This document shows positions 1 through 8,447 of a stretch of 64,000 nt of DNA, one piece after another. The notes under the pieces are model-generated. The model had not been told where the DNA came from. It did no database searches and saw only the letters and a list, made by a program, of their open reading frames with translations. Source of the DNA: Sutterella sp047777475 (GTDB taxonomy: Bacteria > Pseudomonadota > Gammaproteobacteria > Burkholderiales > Burkholderiaceae_F); contig JBKEET010000002.1 of NCBI GenBank assembly GCA_047777475.1, positions 186,001-250,000 of the forward strand, read 5' to 3'. Made by a program: the position numbers and the translations under genes. Numbering within the stretch: the stretch's first letter is position 1; the number at the start of each line of letters is the position of its first letter.

Positions 1-503
1 TCGGGGAGCACGCGGCCGATGCGGAAGTGCGTGTACCAGGCCTGGTCGCCCGGGGTGTAGCGCTTCGAGCTGCCGCCGAGGGCGTCGATCGGCTCGCTGC
101 TCATCTCTGCGGCGGAGCCCGCCTCGCCGTGGCGCGGCTCGTCGACCAGGAAGGCGGGGTAGCCGTCCCTCAGGAACAGCGTGGCCCAGCCTTCGCGCCC
201 GTCGGGCGTGGTGAGCCAGCCCATGCGGCTCTGCCCGAAGCCGTGCAGCCAGACGATCGGGTGGCCGTTGTCGGAGGCCGGGATCTGGTAGAGCACGTTG
301 GCATGGTCGACGTGCGCGGTGTTGCCGCCGCGCTTGAAGTCGAGCCAGTTTTCCTTTTCGTTGAAGCTGCCGGGGAGCGGCGCGGTGACCGTGCCGCCCG
401 AAGAGAACATGCCCTGGGTCTTGAGCGAGAGGGGCTCGGCGCCGGAGGCCGCGGCGGCCGCGAACGCCGCAAGGGCGGCGAGAAGAACAAGCGATTTTTT
501 CAT
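1..503 (-). CDS. Exported alpha/beta hydrolase, truncated by window edge
   Basis: About 167 residues are visible and the C-terminus lies outside the window. The protein opens with a Sec-type signal peptide (MKKSLVLL then an alanine-rich core, likely cleaved near residue 20-22), so it should be periplasmic. HGFGQSRMGW at residues 87-96 matches the HG oxyanion-hole turn of alpha/beta hydrolases, and DEPRHG follows near residue 121. The nucleophile elbow and catalytic Asp/His would lie beyond the edge, so catalysis cannot be confirmed. The start codon shares one base with the stop of the upstream flavodoxin gene, which indicates a two-gene operon. Substrate unknown. Confidence 0.75.
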   Translation of the reverse strand, partial: MKKSLVLLAALAAFAAAAASGAEPLSLKTQGMFSSGGTVTAPLPGSFNEKENWLDFKRGGNTAHVDHANVLYQIPASDNGHPIVWLHGFGQSRMGWLTTPDGREGWATLFLRDGYPAFLVDEPRHGEAGSAAEMSSEPIDALGGSSKRYTPGDQAWYTHFRIGRVLP

Positions 504-1030
504 CACTGCGCTCCTTTGCCGGAAGCAGGGAGAAGGCCGAGGCGCTTGAGCCAGCCCTCGGCCGCGGCCGGGCGGTCATAGGAAGAGAAGCGCACGCCGG
601 GCACCCAGGTGCCGCTCGGGTTCATGCGCTTGAGCAGCTCGCCGCTTTCGCCGAAGGCGGAGCTGTAGGAAGTGGCAAACGGGATGACGCGCTTGCCGGT
701 GAAGTCGTTGTCCTTCACGAAGCGGTTGACCGGCCAGGCGGCGATGCCCCACCAGATCGGGTAGCCGATCAGCACCGTGCCGTAGCGGCCGAAGTCCGCG
801 GGAGCGGTCTCGGCGAGCGGCACGTCGCGCAGCGTTTCGTCGTCGTGCTCGCGCGAGACGCGGCTCGCCGGATTGTTCCAGTTGAGGTCCGCGTCCGTAT
901 AGGGGGCAGAGGGCCTGATTTCAAAAAGGTCGGCGCCGATCAGGCGCGCGATGCCCTCGGCGAGCTTTCTCGTGCAGCCCGAAGCGCTGTACCAGGCGAC
1001 GAGCACGCGGTTCTTTTCAGAAGCGGTCAT
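503..1030 (-). CDS. Flavodoxin family protein
   Basis: This 175-residue protein is a flavodoxin-like FMN carrier. The FMN-phosphate loop is SASGCTRK at residues 15-22, right after a hydrophobic first strand. GYPIWWG near residue 90 is the aromatic FMN-stacking loop typical of the flavodoxin_4 group, and no membrane segment or signal is present, so it is cytoplasmic. The start is chosen because AAAGGAG lies a few bases upstream; a longer reading frame has no ribosome-binding site. It overlaps the downstream hydrolase by one base. It probably serves as a low-potential electron carrier or quinone reductase; the partner is not evident. Confidence 0.85.
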   Translation of the reverse strand: MTASEKNRVLVAWYSASGCTRKLAEGIARLIGADLFEIRPSAPYTDADLNWNNPASRVSREHDDETLRDVPLAETAPADFGRYGTVLIGYPIWWGIAAWPVNRFVKDNDFTGKRVIPFATSYSSAFGESGELLKRMNPSGTWVPGVRFSSYDRPAAAEGWLKRLGLLPASGKGAQ

Positions 1031-1217
1031 GGCGTTTTTCTCCTTTGGCAATTCGTTTGGGCCTGCGCAGGGAAAAGCGGCCGCGGGCGGATGCGCCCGA
1101 ACCTTCCACGCGCAGGATTTTCTTACAAAGAATGATGAACGCAAAGGCCTGCGCGGAATTGCACAAAATTCTGCGGCTTTGGCCTATGACTTGCGATCGG
1201 CGGGGCGTGCCCCGCAA

Positions 1218-1273
1218 ATTTCATCGAATCGTCACAAAGCCGTCACCGAGCTGAAATGCGCGCGCTTCATACT
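1218..1273 (+). promoter_or_regulatory. Predicted double Pho box and -10 of the pst-pho operon
   Basis: Four 7-base direct repeats start exactly 11 bases apart: ATTTCAT (1218), TCGTCAC (1229), CCGTCAC (1240) and CTGAAAT (1251). They resemble the PhoB half-site CTGTCAT, the middle two best. Ten bases after the last repeat comes CATACT (1268-1273), a reasonable -10. This is the geometry of PhoB-activated promoters, where the Pho box replaces the -35. pstS starts 58 bases further on. The rest of 1031-1331 holds the divergent flavodoxin leader and nothing else I recognise. Confidence 0.7.
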
Positions 1274-1331
1274 GCACGGCGTGCGGGAGAAGAGCACCCG
1301 CACGACAATTTTCAACGAACGGAAATAAGCA

Positions 1332-2150
1332 ATGATGAAAGCAAAATTCCTGACGGCCGCTATCCCTGCCGCCTGCCTGATGTTCTCTGTCACCGCTTTC
1401 GCGGGCACTGTGAACCTCAACGGTTCGACGACTGTCCTGCCGGTTATGCAGGAGGTCACCCAGTCCTTCTCTTCCGAGCACAAGGACATTAAGGTCTCGA
1501 TTTCGGGCACCGGCTCCGGCAACGGCATCAAGGCGCTGCGCGACGGCATGACCGACATCGCCATGTCGAGCCGCGACCTGAAGGCCAAGGAAACCGAGGA
1601 CTTCAAGAAGCACGGCATCTCGCCGGTGAAGTTCACGATTGCCCACGACGCGATCATTCCGGTTGTCAATCCGAAGAACACCGTGAGCGCGCTCACGAAG
1701 GAACAGCTCCGCGACATTTACGCGGGCAACATTAAGAACTGGAAGGAAATCGGCGGCGCCAACGCGCCGATCGTCGTGGTCGGCCGCGACTCCTCGTCGG
1801 GCACGTTCGAGTGCTGGCAGCAGATCGTGATGGGCAAGACCCACGTCTCGCCGCGCGCCCTGCTGCAGAGCTCCAACGGTGCCGTCGTCCAGACGGTTGC
1901 CGGCAACCCCAACGCCGTCGGCTACATCGGCGTCGGCTACCTTGACAAGCAGGTGAAGGGCCTCAGCGTCAACGGCGTGAAGCCGGGTGTTGAAACGGCC
2001 AAGAACAAGACCTGGCCGATCGCCCGCGATCTCTTCCTCTTCACGGCCAAGGCGCCTCAGGGCGACGCGAAGACGCTGATCGACTACACGCTCTCCGACA
2101 AGGGCCAGAAGGCCGTCGAAAAGGCCGGCTTCGTGCCGATCGCCCGCTGA
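1332..2150 (+). CDS. pstS: Phosphate ABC transporter, periplasmic binding protein
   Basis: The 272-residue PstS captures inorganic phosphate in the periplasm and delivers it to PstCA. The signal peptide spans roughly residues 1-24 (ends FAG), followed by the mature start TVNLNGSTTVLP, where the STT contributes to phosphate binding. GTGSGNGIKAL, MSSRDLK and RDSSSGTFECW are the other conserved phosphate-contacting segments. A second ATG directly follows the first (1335) and could equally be used. It is the first gene of pstSCAB-phoU-phoB-phoR and lies behind a predicted Pho box, so it should be induced by phosphate limitation. Confidence 0.95.
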   Translation: MMKAKFLTAAIPAACLMFSVTAFAGTVNLNGSTTVLPVMQEVTQSFSSEHKDIKVSISGTGSGNGIKALRDGMTDIAMSSRDLKAKETEDFKKHGISPVKFTIAHDAIIPVVNPKNTVSALTKEQLRDIYAGNIKNWKEIGGANAPIVVVGRDSSSGTFECWQQIVMGKTHVSPRALLQSSNGAVVQTVAGNPNAVGYIGVGYLDKQVKGLSVNGVKPGVETAKNKTWPIARDLFLFTAKAPQGDAKTLIDYTLSDKGQKAVEKAGFVPIAR

Positions 2151-2172
2151 GAGAAGCGGTGATTTGATCCTT

Positions 2173-2216
2173 CCCGGACGTCGGTCGGCCTCCTGGGCCG
2201 CCGCGGCCGGGTTTTC
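2173..2216 (+). terminator. Possible attenuator hairpin between pstS and pstC
   Basis: The pstS-pstC gap contains CGGCC (2186-2190) pairing with GGCCG (2196-2200), plus an outer CCCGG (2173-2177) that can pair with CCGGG (2207-2211), followed by TTTTCTTT. This could partly terminate transcription or stabilise the pstS end, as the binding protein is usually needed in excess over the permease. The folding is by eye only. Confidence 0.35.
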
Positions 2217-2242
2217 TTTGCTGACGAAAGGGCATTTCCGCT

Positions 2243-3124
2243 ATGGCCGTTCATAAGCAGTCGGAGTCGTTCTTCCGGCTTTCGCTCGGTGCCGCCGCCT
2301 GCAGCAGCGTGCTCGCGCTGGCGGCGATTGTCATCTTCCTTTTCACGCAGGCGCTGCCGATCTTCCGCGACATCTCGCTCGGGCAGTTCCTCTTTTCCAC
2401 CGAATGGTATCCGGCCGACGAGCCGCCCGCCTTCGGCATCGGCGCCATGGTCGCGGGCTCGTTTTCGGTGGCGCTGGTCACCACGGCGATCGCCGTGCCG
2501 GTCGGCGTGCTCACCGCGTGCGCGCTGCACTGCGGCTTTTCCCCGCGCGTCACGCGCTTCCTCAAGCCCGCCGTAGAGCTGATGGCGGCCGTCCCCTCGG
2601 TCGTGGTCGGCTTCATCGGCCTCGTGATCGTCGCCCCGTGGCTGCAGAAGACCTTCGGCCTCACCTCCGGGCTCAACCTTTTCAACGCGGGCCTGATGCT
2701 TTCCTTCATGTGCATCCCGAGCATCGCCTCGATTTCGGAGGACGCCCTGAACAACGTCCCGGGGTCGATGCGCGAAGCGAGCCTCGCGCTCGGCGCCACG
2801 CGCTGGGAAACGCTCGTCAAGGTCGAGCTGCGCTGGGCCCTGGGCGGCATCGGCACGGCCGTGATGCTCGGCATCTCGCGCACCATCGGCGAAACGATGG
2901 TGGTGCTCATGGTCGCGGGCGGGGCGGGCATCCTGCCCGAAAGCCTGTTCGACCCGGTGCGCCCGCTCACCGCGGTCATCGCCGCCGAAATGGCCGAGGC
3001 GGCCGTGGGCGGCGAGCACTACCACGCGCTCTATGCGGCGGGCCTGGTGCTCTTTGTCATCACGTTTATCTTCAATGCGGCGGCGTGGATGCTCACGCGC
3101 CGGTTCTCGCTGAGGAAGTCCTGA
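2243..3124 (+). CDS. pstC: Phosphate ABC transporter permease PstC
   Basis: The 293-residue inner-membrane protein is one half of the PstCA channel. Hydrophobic helices are visible near residues 20-40, 68-95, 115-135, 148-165, 205-225 and 262-285. The cytoplasmic EAA coupling loop REASLALGATRWET (about 177-190) contacts the ATPase PstB. The start is preceded by GAAAGGG. It is separated from pstA by a single base, so the two permeases should be translated together. Confidence 0.95.
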   Translation: MAVHKQSESFFRLSLGAAACSSVLALAAIVIFLFTQALPIFRDISLGQFLFSTEWYPADEPPAFGIGAMVAGSFSVALVTTAIAVPVGVLTACALHCGFSPRVTRFLKPAVELMAAVPSVVVGFIGLVIVAPWLQKTFGLTSGLNLFNAGLMLSFMCIPSIASISEDALNNVPGSMREASLALGATRWETLVKVELRWALGGIGTAVMLGISRTIGETMVVLMVAGGAGILPESLFDPVRPLTAVIAAEMAEAAVGGEHYHALYAAGLVLFVITFIFNAAAWMLTRRFSLRKS

Positions 3125-3125
3125 G

Positions 3126-3980
3126 ATGAAAAATGCATTTATGCGCCGCTTCTCCGGCGCCGCGGGCTTCGCGCTCATGCGGCTTGCCGCCTGCGCGGCC
3201 GTGCTCTCGCTCATCGCCATGCTCGGCGTCATTTTCTGGAATGCGCTGCCCGCGATGAGCTGGGAGTTCCTGACGACCCCGCCGAGCCCCTCGATGACCG
3301 AGGGCGGCATCTGGCCCTGCATCGTCGGCACGTTCTTCCTTGCCGCGGGCGCCATGGTGATCGCGCTGCCGCTCGGCGTCGCGAGCGCGGTCTGGCTGAG
3401 CGAATACAACAGGGAGTCGCGGCTCGTGACGCTCATCCGGCTTTCGATCGCCAACCTTGCGGGGGTCCCTTCCATCGTCTTCGGGCTCTTCGGCCTCACC
3501 TTCTTTGTCGTCTTCTGCGGCTTTGGGGTGAGCCTGCTCTCGGGCGTGCTGACGCTGGCGGTGCTGTCGCTCCCGATCATCATCAGCACGACGGAAAGCG
3601 CCTTGAAGCAGATCCCGCAGGACTGGCGCGAGGCGAGCCTGGCGCTCGGCGCGACGCGCCGCGAAACCATCATGAAAGTGGTTCTCCCCAACGCGCTGCC
3701 CGGCATCCTCACGGGGGCCGTCCTGGCGCTGGCGAGGTCGGCCGGCGAAACCGCCGCCATCATGTACACGGGCGCCGTTTTCTTCACGCCCGACTCGAAA
3801 GTCTCGCCCTTTGAACCGGTGATGGCCCTGCCGTACCACGTTTACGTGCTCGCTTCCTCGGGCACGAACATCGAGCTCACGCGCCCGATGCAGTACGGCA
3901 CGTCGCTCGTGCTCGTGGTGCTCGTCTTCGTGATGAGCGTCGGCGCCATTGTGCTTCGCGAGAGACACCGCAAACACTGA
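3126..3980 (+). CDS. pstA: Phosphate ABC transporter permease PstA
   Basis: The 284-residue second permease has about six transmembrane helices and the EAA loop WREASLALGATRRET at residues 167-181, nearly identical in form to that of PstC. It forms the membrane channel with PstC and is driven by PstB. Length is normal for the family. The gene begins one base after the pstC stop and is followed after 27 bases by pstB. Confidence 0.95.
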   Translation: MKNAFMRRFSGAAGFALMRLAACAAVLSLIAMLGVIFWNALPAMSWEFLTTPPSPSMTEGGIWPCIVGTFFLAAGAMVIALPLGVASAVWLSEYNRESRLVTLIRLSIANLAGVPSIVFGLFGLTFFVVFCGFGVSLLSGVLTLAVLSLPIIISTTESALKQIPQDWREASLALGATRRETIMKVVLPNALPGILTGAVLALARSAGETAAIMYTGAVFFTPDSKVSPFEPVMALPYHVYVLASSGTNIELTRPMQYGTSLVLVVLVFVMSVGAIVLRERHRKH

Positions 3981-4007
3981 CCCTTTAACGAACGGAGTAA
4001 AAGCGTC

Positions 4008-4811
4008 ATGAACGCTATCAGCACCGAAGGGGAAACGCTCACCGACCTGAGCGCTTTGCCCGCCAAGATCGAGGTGAAGCACCTCAACTTCTATTACGGC
4101 GCGCACAAGGTCCTCAAGGACATCTCGCTGCGCATCCCCGAAGGCCGCGTCACGGCCTTCATCGGACCGTCGGGCTGCGGCAAGTCCACGCTGCTGCGCA
4201 CCTTCAACCGCATGTACGACCTCTATCCCGGGCAGCGCGCCGAAGGGCAGATCCTGATCGACGGGGAGAACATCCTCGACGACGGCACCGACGACTGCGC
4301 GCTGCGCACCAAGGTGGACATGGTCTTCCAGCGCCCGACGCCGTTCCCGATGTCGATTTACGACAACGTGGCCTACGGCGTGCGGCTCAGGGAGAAGCTG
4401 AGCCGCAGCGAGCTCGACGAGCGCGTCGAGTGGGCGCTTAAGAAGTCCGCCCTCTGGGAAGACGTCAAGGACAAGCTCACGGAGTCCGGAACGAGCCTTT
4501 CGGGCGGCCAGCAGCAGCGCCTGTGCATCGCGCGCGGCATCGCCGTGAAGCCCGAGATCCTGCTGCTCGACGAGCCCTGCTCGGCGCTCGACCCGATTTC
4601 CACCGCCCGCATCGAAGAGCTCATCGAAGAGCTCAAGGGCGAATACACCGTGGTGATCGTCACGCACAACATGCAGCAGGCGGCGCGCATTTCCGACGTG
4701 ACGGTTTTCCTTTACCTCGGCGAGCTGATCGAGGCGGGGCCGACGGGCGACATGTTCACGCACCCGCAGAAAAAAGCCACGGAAGACTACATTACCGGCC
4801 GCTTCGGCTAG
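4008..4811 (+). CDS. pstB: Phosphate ABC transporter ATP-binding protein
   Basis: The 267-residue ATPase powers phosphate import at the inner face of the membrane. All motifs are intact: Walker A GPSGCGKST (53-61), Q-loop VFQRPTPFPMS (about 107-116), signature LSGGQQQR (164-171), Walker B ILLLDEPCSALD (183-194) and the H-loop VIVTHN. The phosphate-specific Q-loop sequence separates it from other ABC ATPases. GGAG lies nine bases upstream of the start. phoU follows after 10 bases. Confidence 0.97.
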   Translation: MNAISTEGETLTDLSALPAKIEVKHLNFYYGAHKVLKDISLRIPEGRVTAFIGPSGCGKSTLLRTFNRMYDLYPGQRAEGQILIDGENILDDGTDDCALRTKVDMVFQRPTPFPMSIYDNVAYGVRLREKLSRSELDERVEWALKKSALWEDVKDKLTESGTSLSGGQQQRLCIARGIAVKPEILLLDEPCSALDPISTARIEELIEELKGEYTVVIVTHNMQQAARISDVTVFLYLGELIEAGPTGDMFTHPQKKATEDYITGRFG

Positions 4812-4821
4812 GAGAAACAGC

Positions 4822-5553
4822 ATGGAAAACGAAAAGAGCGGCGCCGCGCCGCATTCGGTCAGCAGCTTCGACCGGGAGCTTTCGGAGCTTGTCGGCCACG
4901 TCTCGTCGATGGGGGAGCTCATTCTCGAGCAGCTCAGGAACGTGCACTCGGCGCTTTCGGCGTTCGACGCCGAAGCCGCGGCGGCGGTGGCCGCGCGCGA
5001 CGCGGAAGTGAACGGCTGGGAGGTGCTGATCGACCGGACGATAGAGGAAATCTGCGCCAGGCGCCAGCCGGCCGCGGCCGATCTGAGGCTGCTGCTCGGC
5101 ATTTCGCGGGCGGCATCCGATTTGGAGCGCATGGGCGACGAAATCAGAAATATCGCCAGGGCCGTCGCCCGGGTCGGGAAACCGGGCAAGTTCGCCCAAA
5201 GCGCCACGGTGACGCTGAGCGCCTCGTTTTCCACCGCCGGCATCATGATCGCCGACGCGCTCGAGGCGCTGCGGAGCCGAGATGCCCGTCTTGCAAGGAA
5301 AGTCATCGCCCGCGACGAGCTGATCGACGGTGTTTTCCGCACCGTTATGGAGCAGGTCACCGGCCAAATCCGGCAGGGTGCCGACGCTCAGGGGAGCATC
5401 GCTCTCGGTTGGATCGCAAAGACGCTCGAGCGCATCGGGGACCACGCTAAAAACGTCGCAGAAGCGGTCGTTTACATCTGCGAGGGTGCGGATATTCGGC
5501 ACGAGTTTTATACTGATAAGTACACCTTGCTCAAAGGTGCAGCTGACCACTGA
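4822..5553 (+). CDS. phoU: Phosphate signalling regulator PhoU
   Basis: This 243-residue helical protein consists of two PhoU repeats. It links the Pst transporter to the PhoR kinase and keeps PhoR in phosphatase mode when phosphate is plentiful. The conserved ASDLERMGDEIRNIA (about residues 95-110) and ERIGDHAKNVAEAVVYI (second repeat, about 200-216) are the metal-binding E/D-rich motifs. The ribosome-binding site GGAG sits close upstream. It follows pstB directly and precedes phoB by 29 bases. Confidence 0.95.
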   Translation: MENEKSGAAPHSVSSFDRELSELVGHVSSMGELILEQLRNVHSALSAFDAEAAAAVAARDAEVNGWEVLIDRTIEEICARRQPAAADLRLLLGISRAASDLERMGDEIRNIARAVARVGKPGKFAQSATVTLSASFSTAGIMIADALEALRSRDARLARKVIARDELIDGVFRTVMEQVTGQIRQGADAQGSIALGWIAKTLERIGDHAKNVAEAVVYICEGADIRHEFYTDKYTLLKGAADH

Positions 5554-5582
5554 CCGAAAAAAACACCCCTCCAGACAAATTT

Positions 5583-6296
5583 ATGGCGAGAGTCCTGATC
5601 GTTGAAGACGAAACGGCAATTCGCGAGCTAGAAGCGTTCATCTGCCAAACAGACGGCATGACCGCGGTCAAGACCGCCGATCTGGCCCAGGCCAGGCAGG
5701 CTCTTGCCGGGGAAGCGCCGGACGTCATCCTGCTCGACGTGATGCTTCCGGACGGCTCGGGCATCGACTTTCTCGGCGAGCTCCGTGCCGCGGGGAAGCG
5801 CGTGCCCGTCATCATCGTCACCGCCAGGGGCGATGAGAGCGACCGTGTCACGGGACTCGACGCCGGGGCCGACGACTACATCGTCAAGCCCTTCATGCCG
5901 CGCGAGCTCACGGCCCGCATCCGCGCCGTGATCCGGCGCGCGGGCGGCGAGGCCGCAGAGCCCGCCTCGGGCGATCCCGAGACCGTGCGCTGCGGTCCTC
6001 TCTACATGGACTCCGCACGCTTCGAAGCGAGCGCCGGCGACCGGCCGCTCAAGCTTTCCGTCAAGGAATTCCGCCTCCTTTTCGTTCTCGCCAGGCATCC
6101 CGGGCGCGTCTATTCGCGCCGCCAGCTGCTTGAGGCTGTCTGGGGCAATACGTTCATCACCGAACGCACCGTCGATGTGCACATGCTGCGGCTTCGCAAG
6201 GCACTGGCCGGCACGCCGGCCGAAGAGCTCGTTGAAACTGTTCGCGGCATCGGTTACCGCTGCCGCCCCATCGAAGAAGAGGAGGCCTCAGCATGA
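5583..6296 (+). CDS. phoB: Phosphate regulon response regulator PhoB
   Basis: The 237-residue OmpR-type response regulator activates Pho-box promoters when phosphorylated. The receiver domain (1-120) has acidic residues E8, D9 and E10, phosphoacceptor D52 (LLDVMLPDG), the switch TAR at about 80-82 and K102 (DYIVKPF). The winged-helix DNA-binding domain covers about 135-230, ending in ERTVDVHMLRLRKAL and VRGIGYRC. It likely binds the repeats at 1218-1257. The stop overlaps the phoR start by four bases. Confidence 0.95.
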   Translation: MARVLIVEDETAIRELEAFICQTDGMTAVKTADLAQARQALAGEAPDVILLDVMLPDGSGIDFLGELRAAGKRVPVIIVTARGDESDRVTGLDAGADDYIVKPFMPRELTARIRAVIRRAGGEAAEPASGDPETVRCGPLYMDSARFEASAGDRPLKLSVKEFRLLFVLARHPGRVYSRRQLLEAVWGNTFITERTVDVHMLRLRKALAGTPAEELVETVRGIGYRCRPIEEEEASA

Positions 6297-7549
6297 AGCA
6301 GTCTGCGCTCAAGTCCCCTCAGGGACGTCTCATCGCCAGACTCAGCATCGCGGCGATCATTCTTTTCTGGCTCGTTGCCTTTGCGGCACTGTGGCTGGTT
6401 CTCAAGGCGGAATACACCGAGGCGCTCACCGTTTTCACGGGCGGCGTGGCGGTGCTCGTGCTCGCCTCGCTCTTTATCTCGAGGCTCTCCGTCAAGGAGC
6501 AGCAGTCCCTCGAGGAACGCCTCGCGGCGCGCGATGCGCGCTACCGCCAGACGCTTGAGCTGCTGCCCGAGGCGGTGGTCATCGTGCTCGAGGGCCGCAT
6601 CGACTGGGTCAACTCCGCCTCAAAGCGCTATTTCGGCATCACGCTGAAGAATGCGGGCGAGAGCCTCGAAAACCTCATTGAGGACGAGGATTTCCGCGCC
6701 TGGCTCAAGCGCCGAAGCTTCCTCACCCACTACACGCTCAAGAAGGACGGGCCCGACGCGTTCATCCTCGACGTGGCCGTGGTGGCGCCCGACGACCGGC
6801 ACATGATCATCGTGGGCCACGACATGACCGAGCGGCGCCGGCTCGACGACATGCGCCGCGATTTCGTCGCGAACGTCTCGCACGAGCTGCGCACGCCGCT
6901 CACCGTCATCGCCGGCTTCCTCGACATGGCCGACAAGGAGGTGAGCCCCGAGATGCGCGCCTATCACCTGCGTCTCATGAAGGAGCAGACCGCGCGCATG
7001 CAGCGCCTCACCGACGACCTGCTCTCGCTCTCGCGCCTCGAGCGCAAGGACGAGATCGCCTCCGAAGGCCAGGAGGCGGAAGTGATCGACATGCCCGCGC
7101 TCATCGAGGATTCCGTCAAGGAGGCCAAGGCGCTTTCGGCCGGCCGCCACGGCTTCCAAGTGCAGGCCGAGCCGCTCTTTCTGATCGGCTACAAGGACGA
7201 AATCCGCTCCGCGCTCGCCAACCTGCTCTCCAACGCCGTGAGCTACACGCCGCCCGGCGGACGCATCCGCGTCACCTGGCGCCGCGAGGGCGACGGCGCG
7301 GACCTTTCCGTCGAGGACACGGGCATCGGCATTGCGCCCGAGCATATCCCGCGCCTCACCGAGCGCTTCTACCGCGTCGACAAGGGCCGCTCGCGCGCCA
7401 CCGGCGGCACGGGCCTCGGGCTCGCGATCGTCAAGCACGTGCTTGCGCGCAACTCCGGCGAGCTGCGCGTGCGCTCGCGCCTGGGCGAAGGCTCCACCTT
7501 CACCTGCCACTTCTCGCGCAACGCCGTGGTCGACAAGCCTTTCGCGTAA
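6293..7549 (+). CDS. phoR: Phosphate regulon sensor histidine kinase PhoR
   Basis: The 418-residue membrane kinase phosphorylates PhoB. Two membrane helices (about 14-37 and 45-64) with almost no periplasmic loop fit the PhoR type that senses phosphate through PstSCAB-PhoU rather than directly. A PAS domain spans about 85-180. The phosphoacceptor is H197 in NVSHELRTPLT, the N box is ANLLSNAVSYTPPGG, and VEDTGIGI plus GGTGLGLAIVKH are the G boxes. The start overlaps the phoB stop (ATGA). It closes the seven-gene phosphate operon. Confidence 0.95.
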   Translation: MKQSALKSPQGRLIARLSIAAIILFWLVAFAALWLVLKAEYTEALTVFTGGVAVLVLASLFISRLSVKEQQSLEERLAARDARYRQTLELLPEAVVIVLEGRIDWVNSASKRYFGITLKNAGESLENLIEDEDFRAWLKRRSFLTHYTLKKDGPDAFILDVAVVAPDDRHMIIVGHDMTERRRLDDMRRDFVANVSHELRTPLTVIAGFLDMADKEVSPEMRAYHLRLMKEQTARMQRLTDDLLSLSRLERKDEIASEGQEAEVIDMPALIEDSVKEAKALSAGRHGFQVQAEPLFLIGYKDEIRSALANLLSNAVSYTPPGGRIRVTWRREGDGADLSVEDTGIGIAPEHIPRLTERFYRVDKGRSRATGGTGLGLAIVKHVLARNSGELRVRSRLGEGSTFTCHFSRNAVVDKPFA

Positions 7550-7662
7550 GCCCCGAGAGCTCGCGCGCGCAGGCTTCAGCGGCCGGCGGGATAGGATAAA
7601 ATCAAACGAAAACATGCGGCGGAGCGCCCTGCGCCCCGCCGCTTCTCAAACTGCTGGAGACT

Positions 7663-8433
7663 ATGCGCATTCTCGTATCGAACGACGACGGCTATCAGGC
7701 GCCGGGCATCCGCGCGCTGGCCAAGGCCATGCGGCGCTTCGGCCCGGTCACCGTCTGCGCGCCCGACCACAATCATTCGGGCGCCTCCAACTCGCTCTCG
7801 CTCAACCGGCCGCTCACCGTGGAGCACACGCCGGGCGACGCCCTTTACGTTGTCTCGGGCACGCCCTCGGACTGCGTGCACGTGGCCTTGACCGGCCTGC
7901 TCGACGAGATGCCGGACCTGGTGGTCTCGGGGATCAACTGCGGCGCCAACATGGGCGACGACACGATGTATTCGGGCACGGTGGCCGCGGCGATCGAAGG
8001 CTACCTTTTCGGCGTGCCCTCGATTGCGTTCTCGCAGATCGACAAGGGCTGGGCGGAGCTCGAAAGCGCCGCCGCGGTGGCGCAGGCCGTCGTCGAGCGC
8101 TACCTTGAAAACCGCGCCGACGCGGGTGCCGTGCTCCTCAACGTCAACATCCCCAACATGCCGCTTGAGCGGCTGCAGGGCATCCAGGGCACGCGTCTCG
8201 GACGGCGCAAGAGCGCCGAGAAGGTGATCCGCGAGATGAGTCCCCGGGGCTTTCCGATTTATTGGCTCGGTGCGGCCGGACAGCCCGCCGATGCGGAGGA
8301 GGGGACCGATTTCTGGGCGACGTCGCACGGCTTTGTGTCCGTCTCGCCCCTGCAGGTCGATCTCACTAATTTCAAGCAGGTTCCGACGGTGAAGGCGTGG
8401 ATGAACGCTCCGCTGTCCGGAAAAGAACATTGA
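7663..8433 (+). CDS. surE: 5'/3'-nucleotidase SurE
   Basis: The 256-residue SurE dephosphorylates nucleoside monophosphates and is linked to stationary-phase survival. The metal site is visible as NDDG (residues 7-10), the serine of NHSGASNS (S39) and the asparagine of SGINCGANMGDD. TAAAAT at 7597-7602 is a candidate -10 about 60 bases upstream. In related bacteria surE is followed by pcm, nlpD and rpoS; here nlpD follows at once after 14 bases. Confidence 0.95.
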   Translation: MRILVSNDDGYQAPGIRALAKAMRRFGPVTVCAPDHNHSGASNSLSLNRPLTVEHTPGDALYVVSGTPSDCVHVALTGLLDEMPDLVVSGINCGANMGDDTMYSGTVAAAIEGYLFGVPSIAFSQIDKGWAELESAAAVAQAVVERYLENRADAGAVLLNVNIPNMPLERLQGIQGTRLGRRKSAEKVIREMSPRGFPIYWLGAAGQPADAEEGTDFWATSHGFVSVSPLQVDLTNFKQVPTVKAWMNAPLSGKEH

Positions 8434-8447
8434 CAAAGGAACCCACG

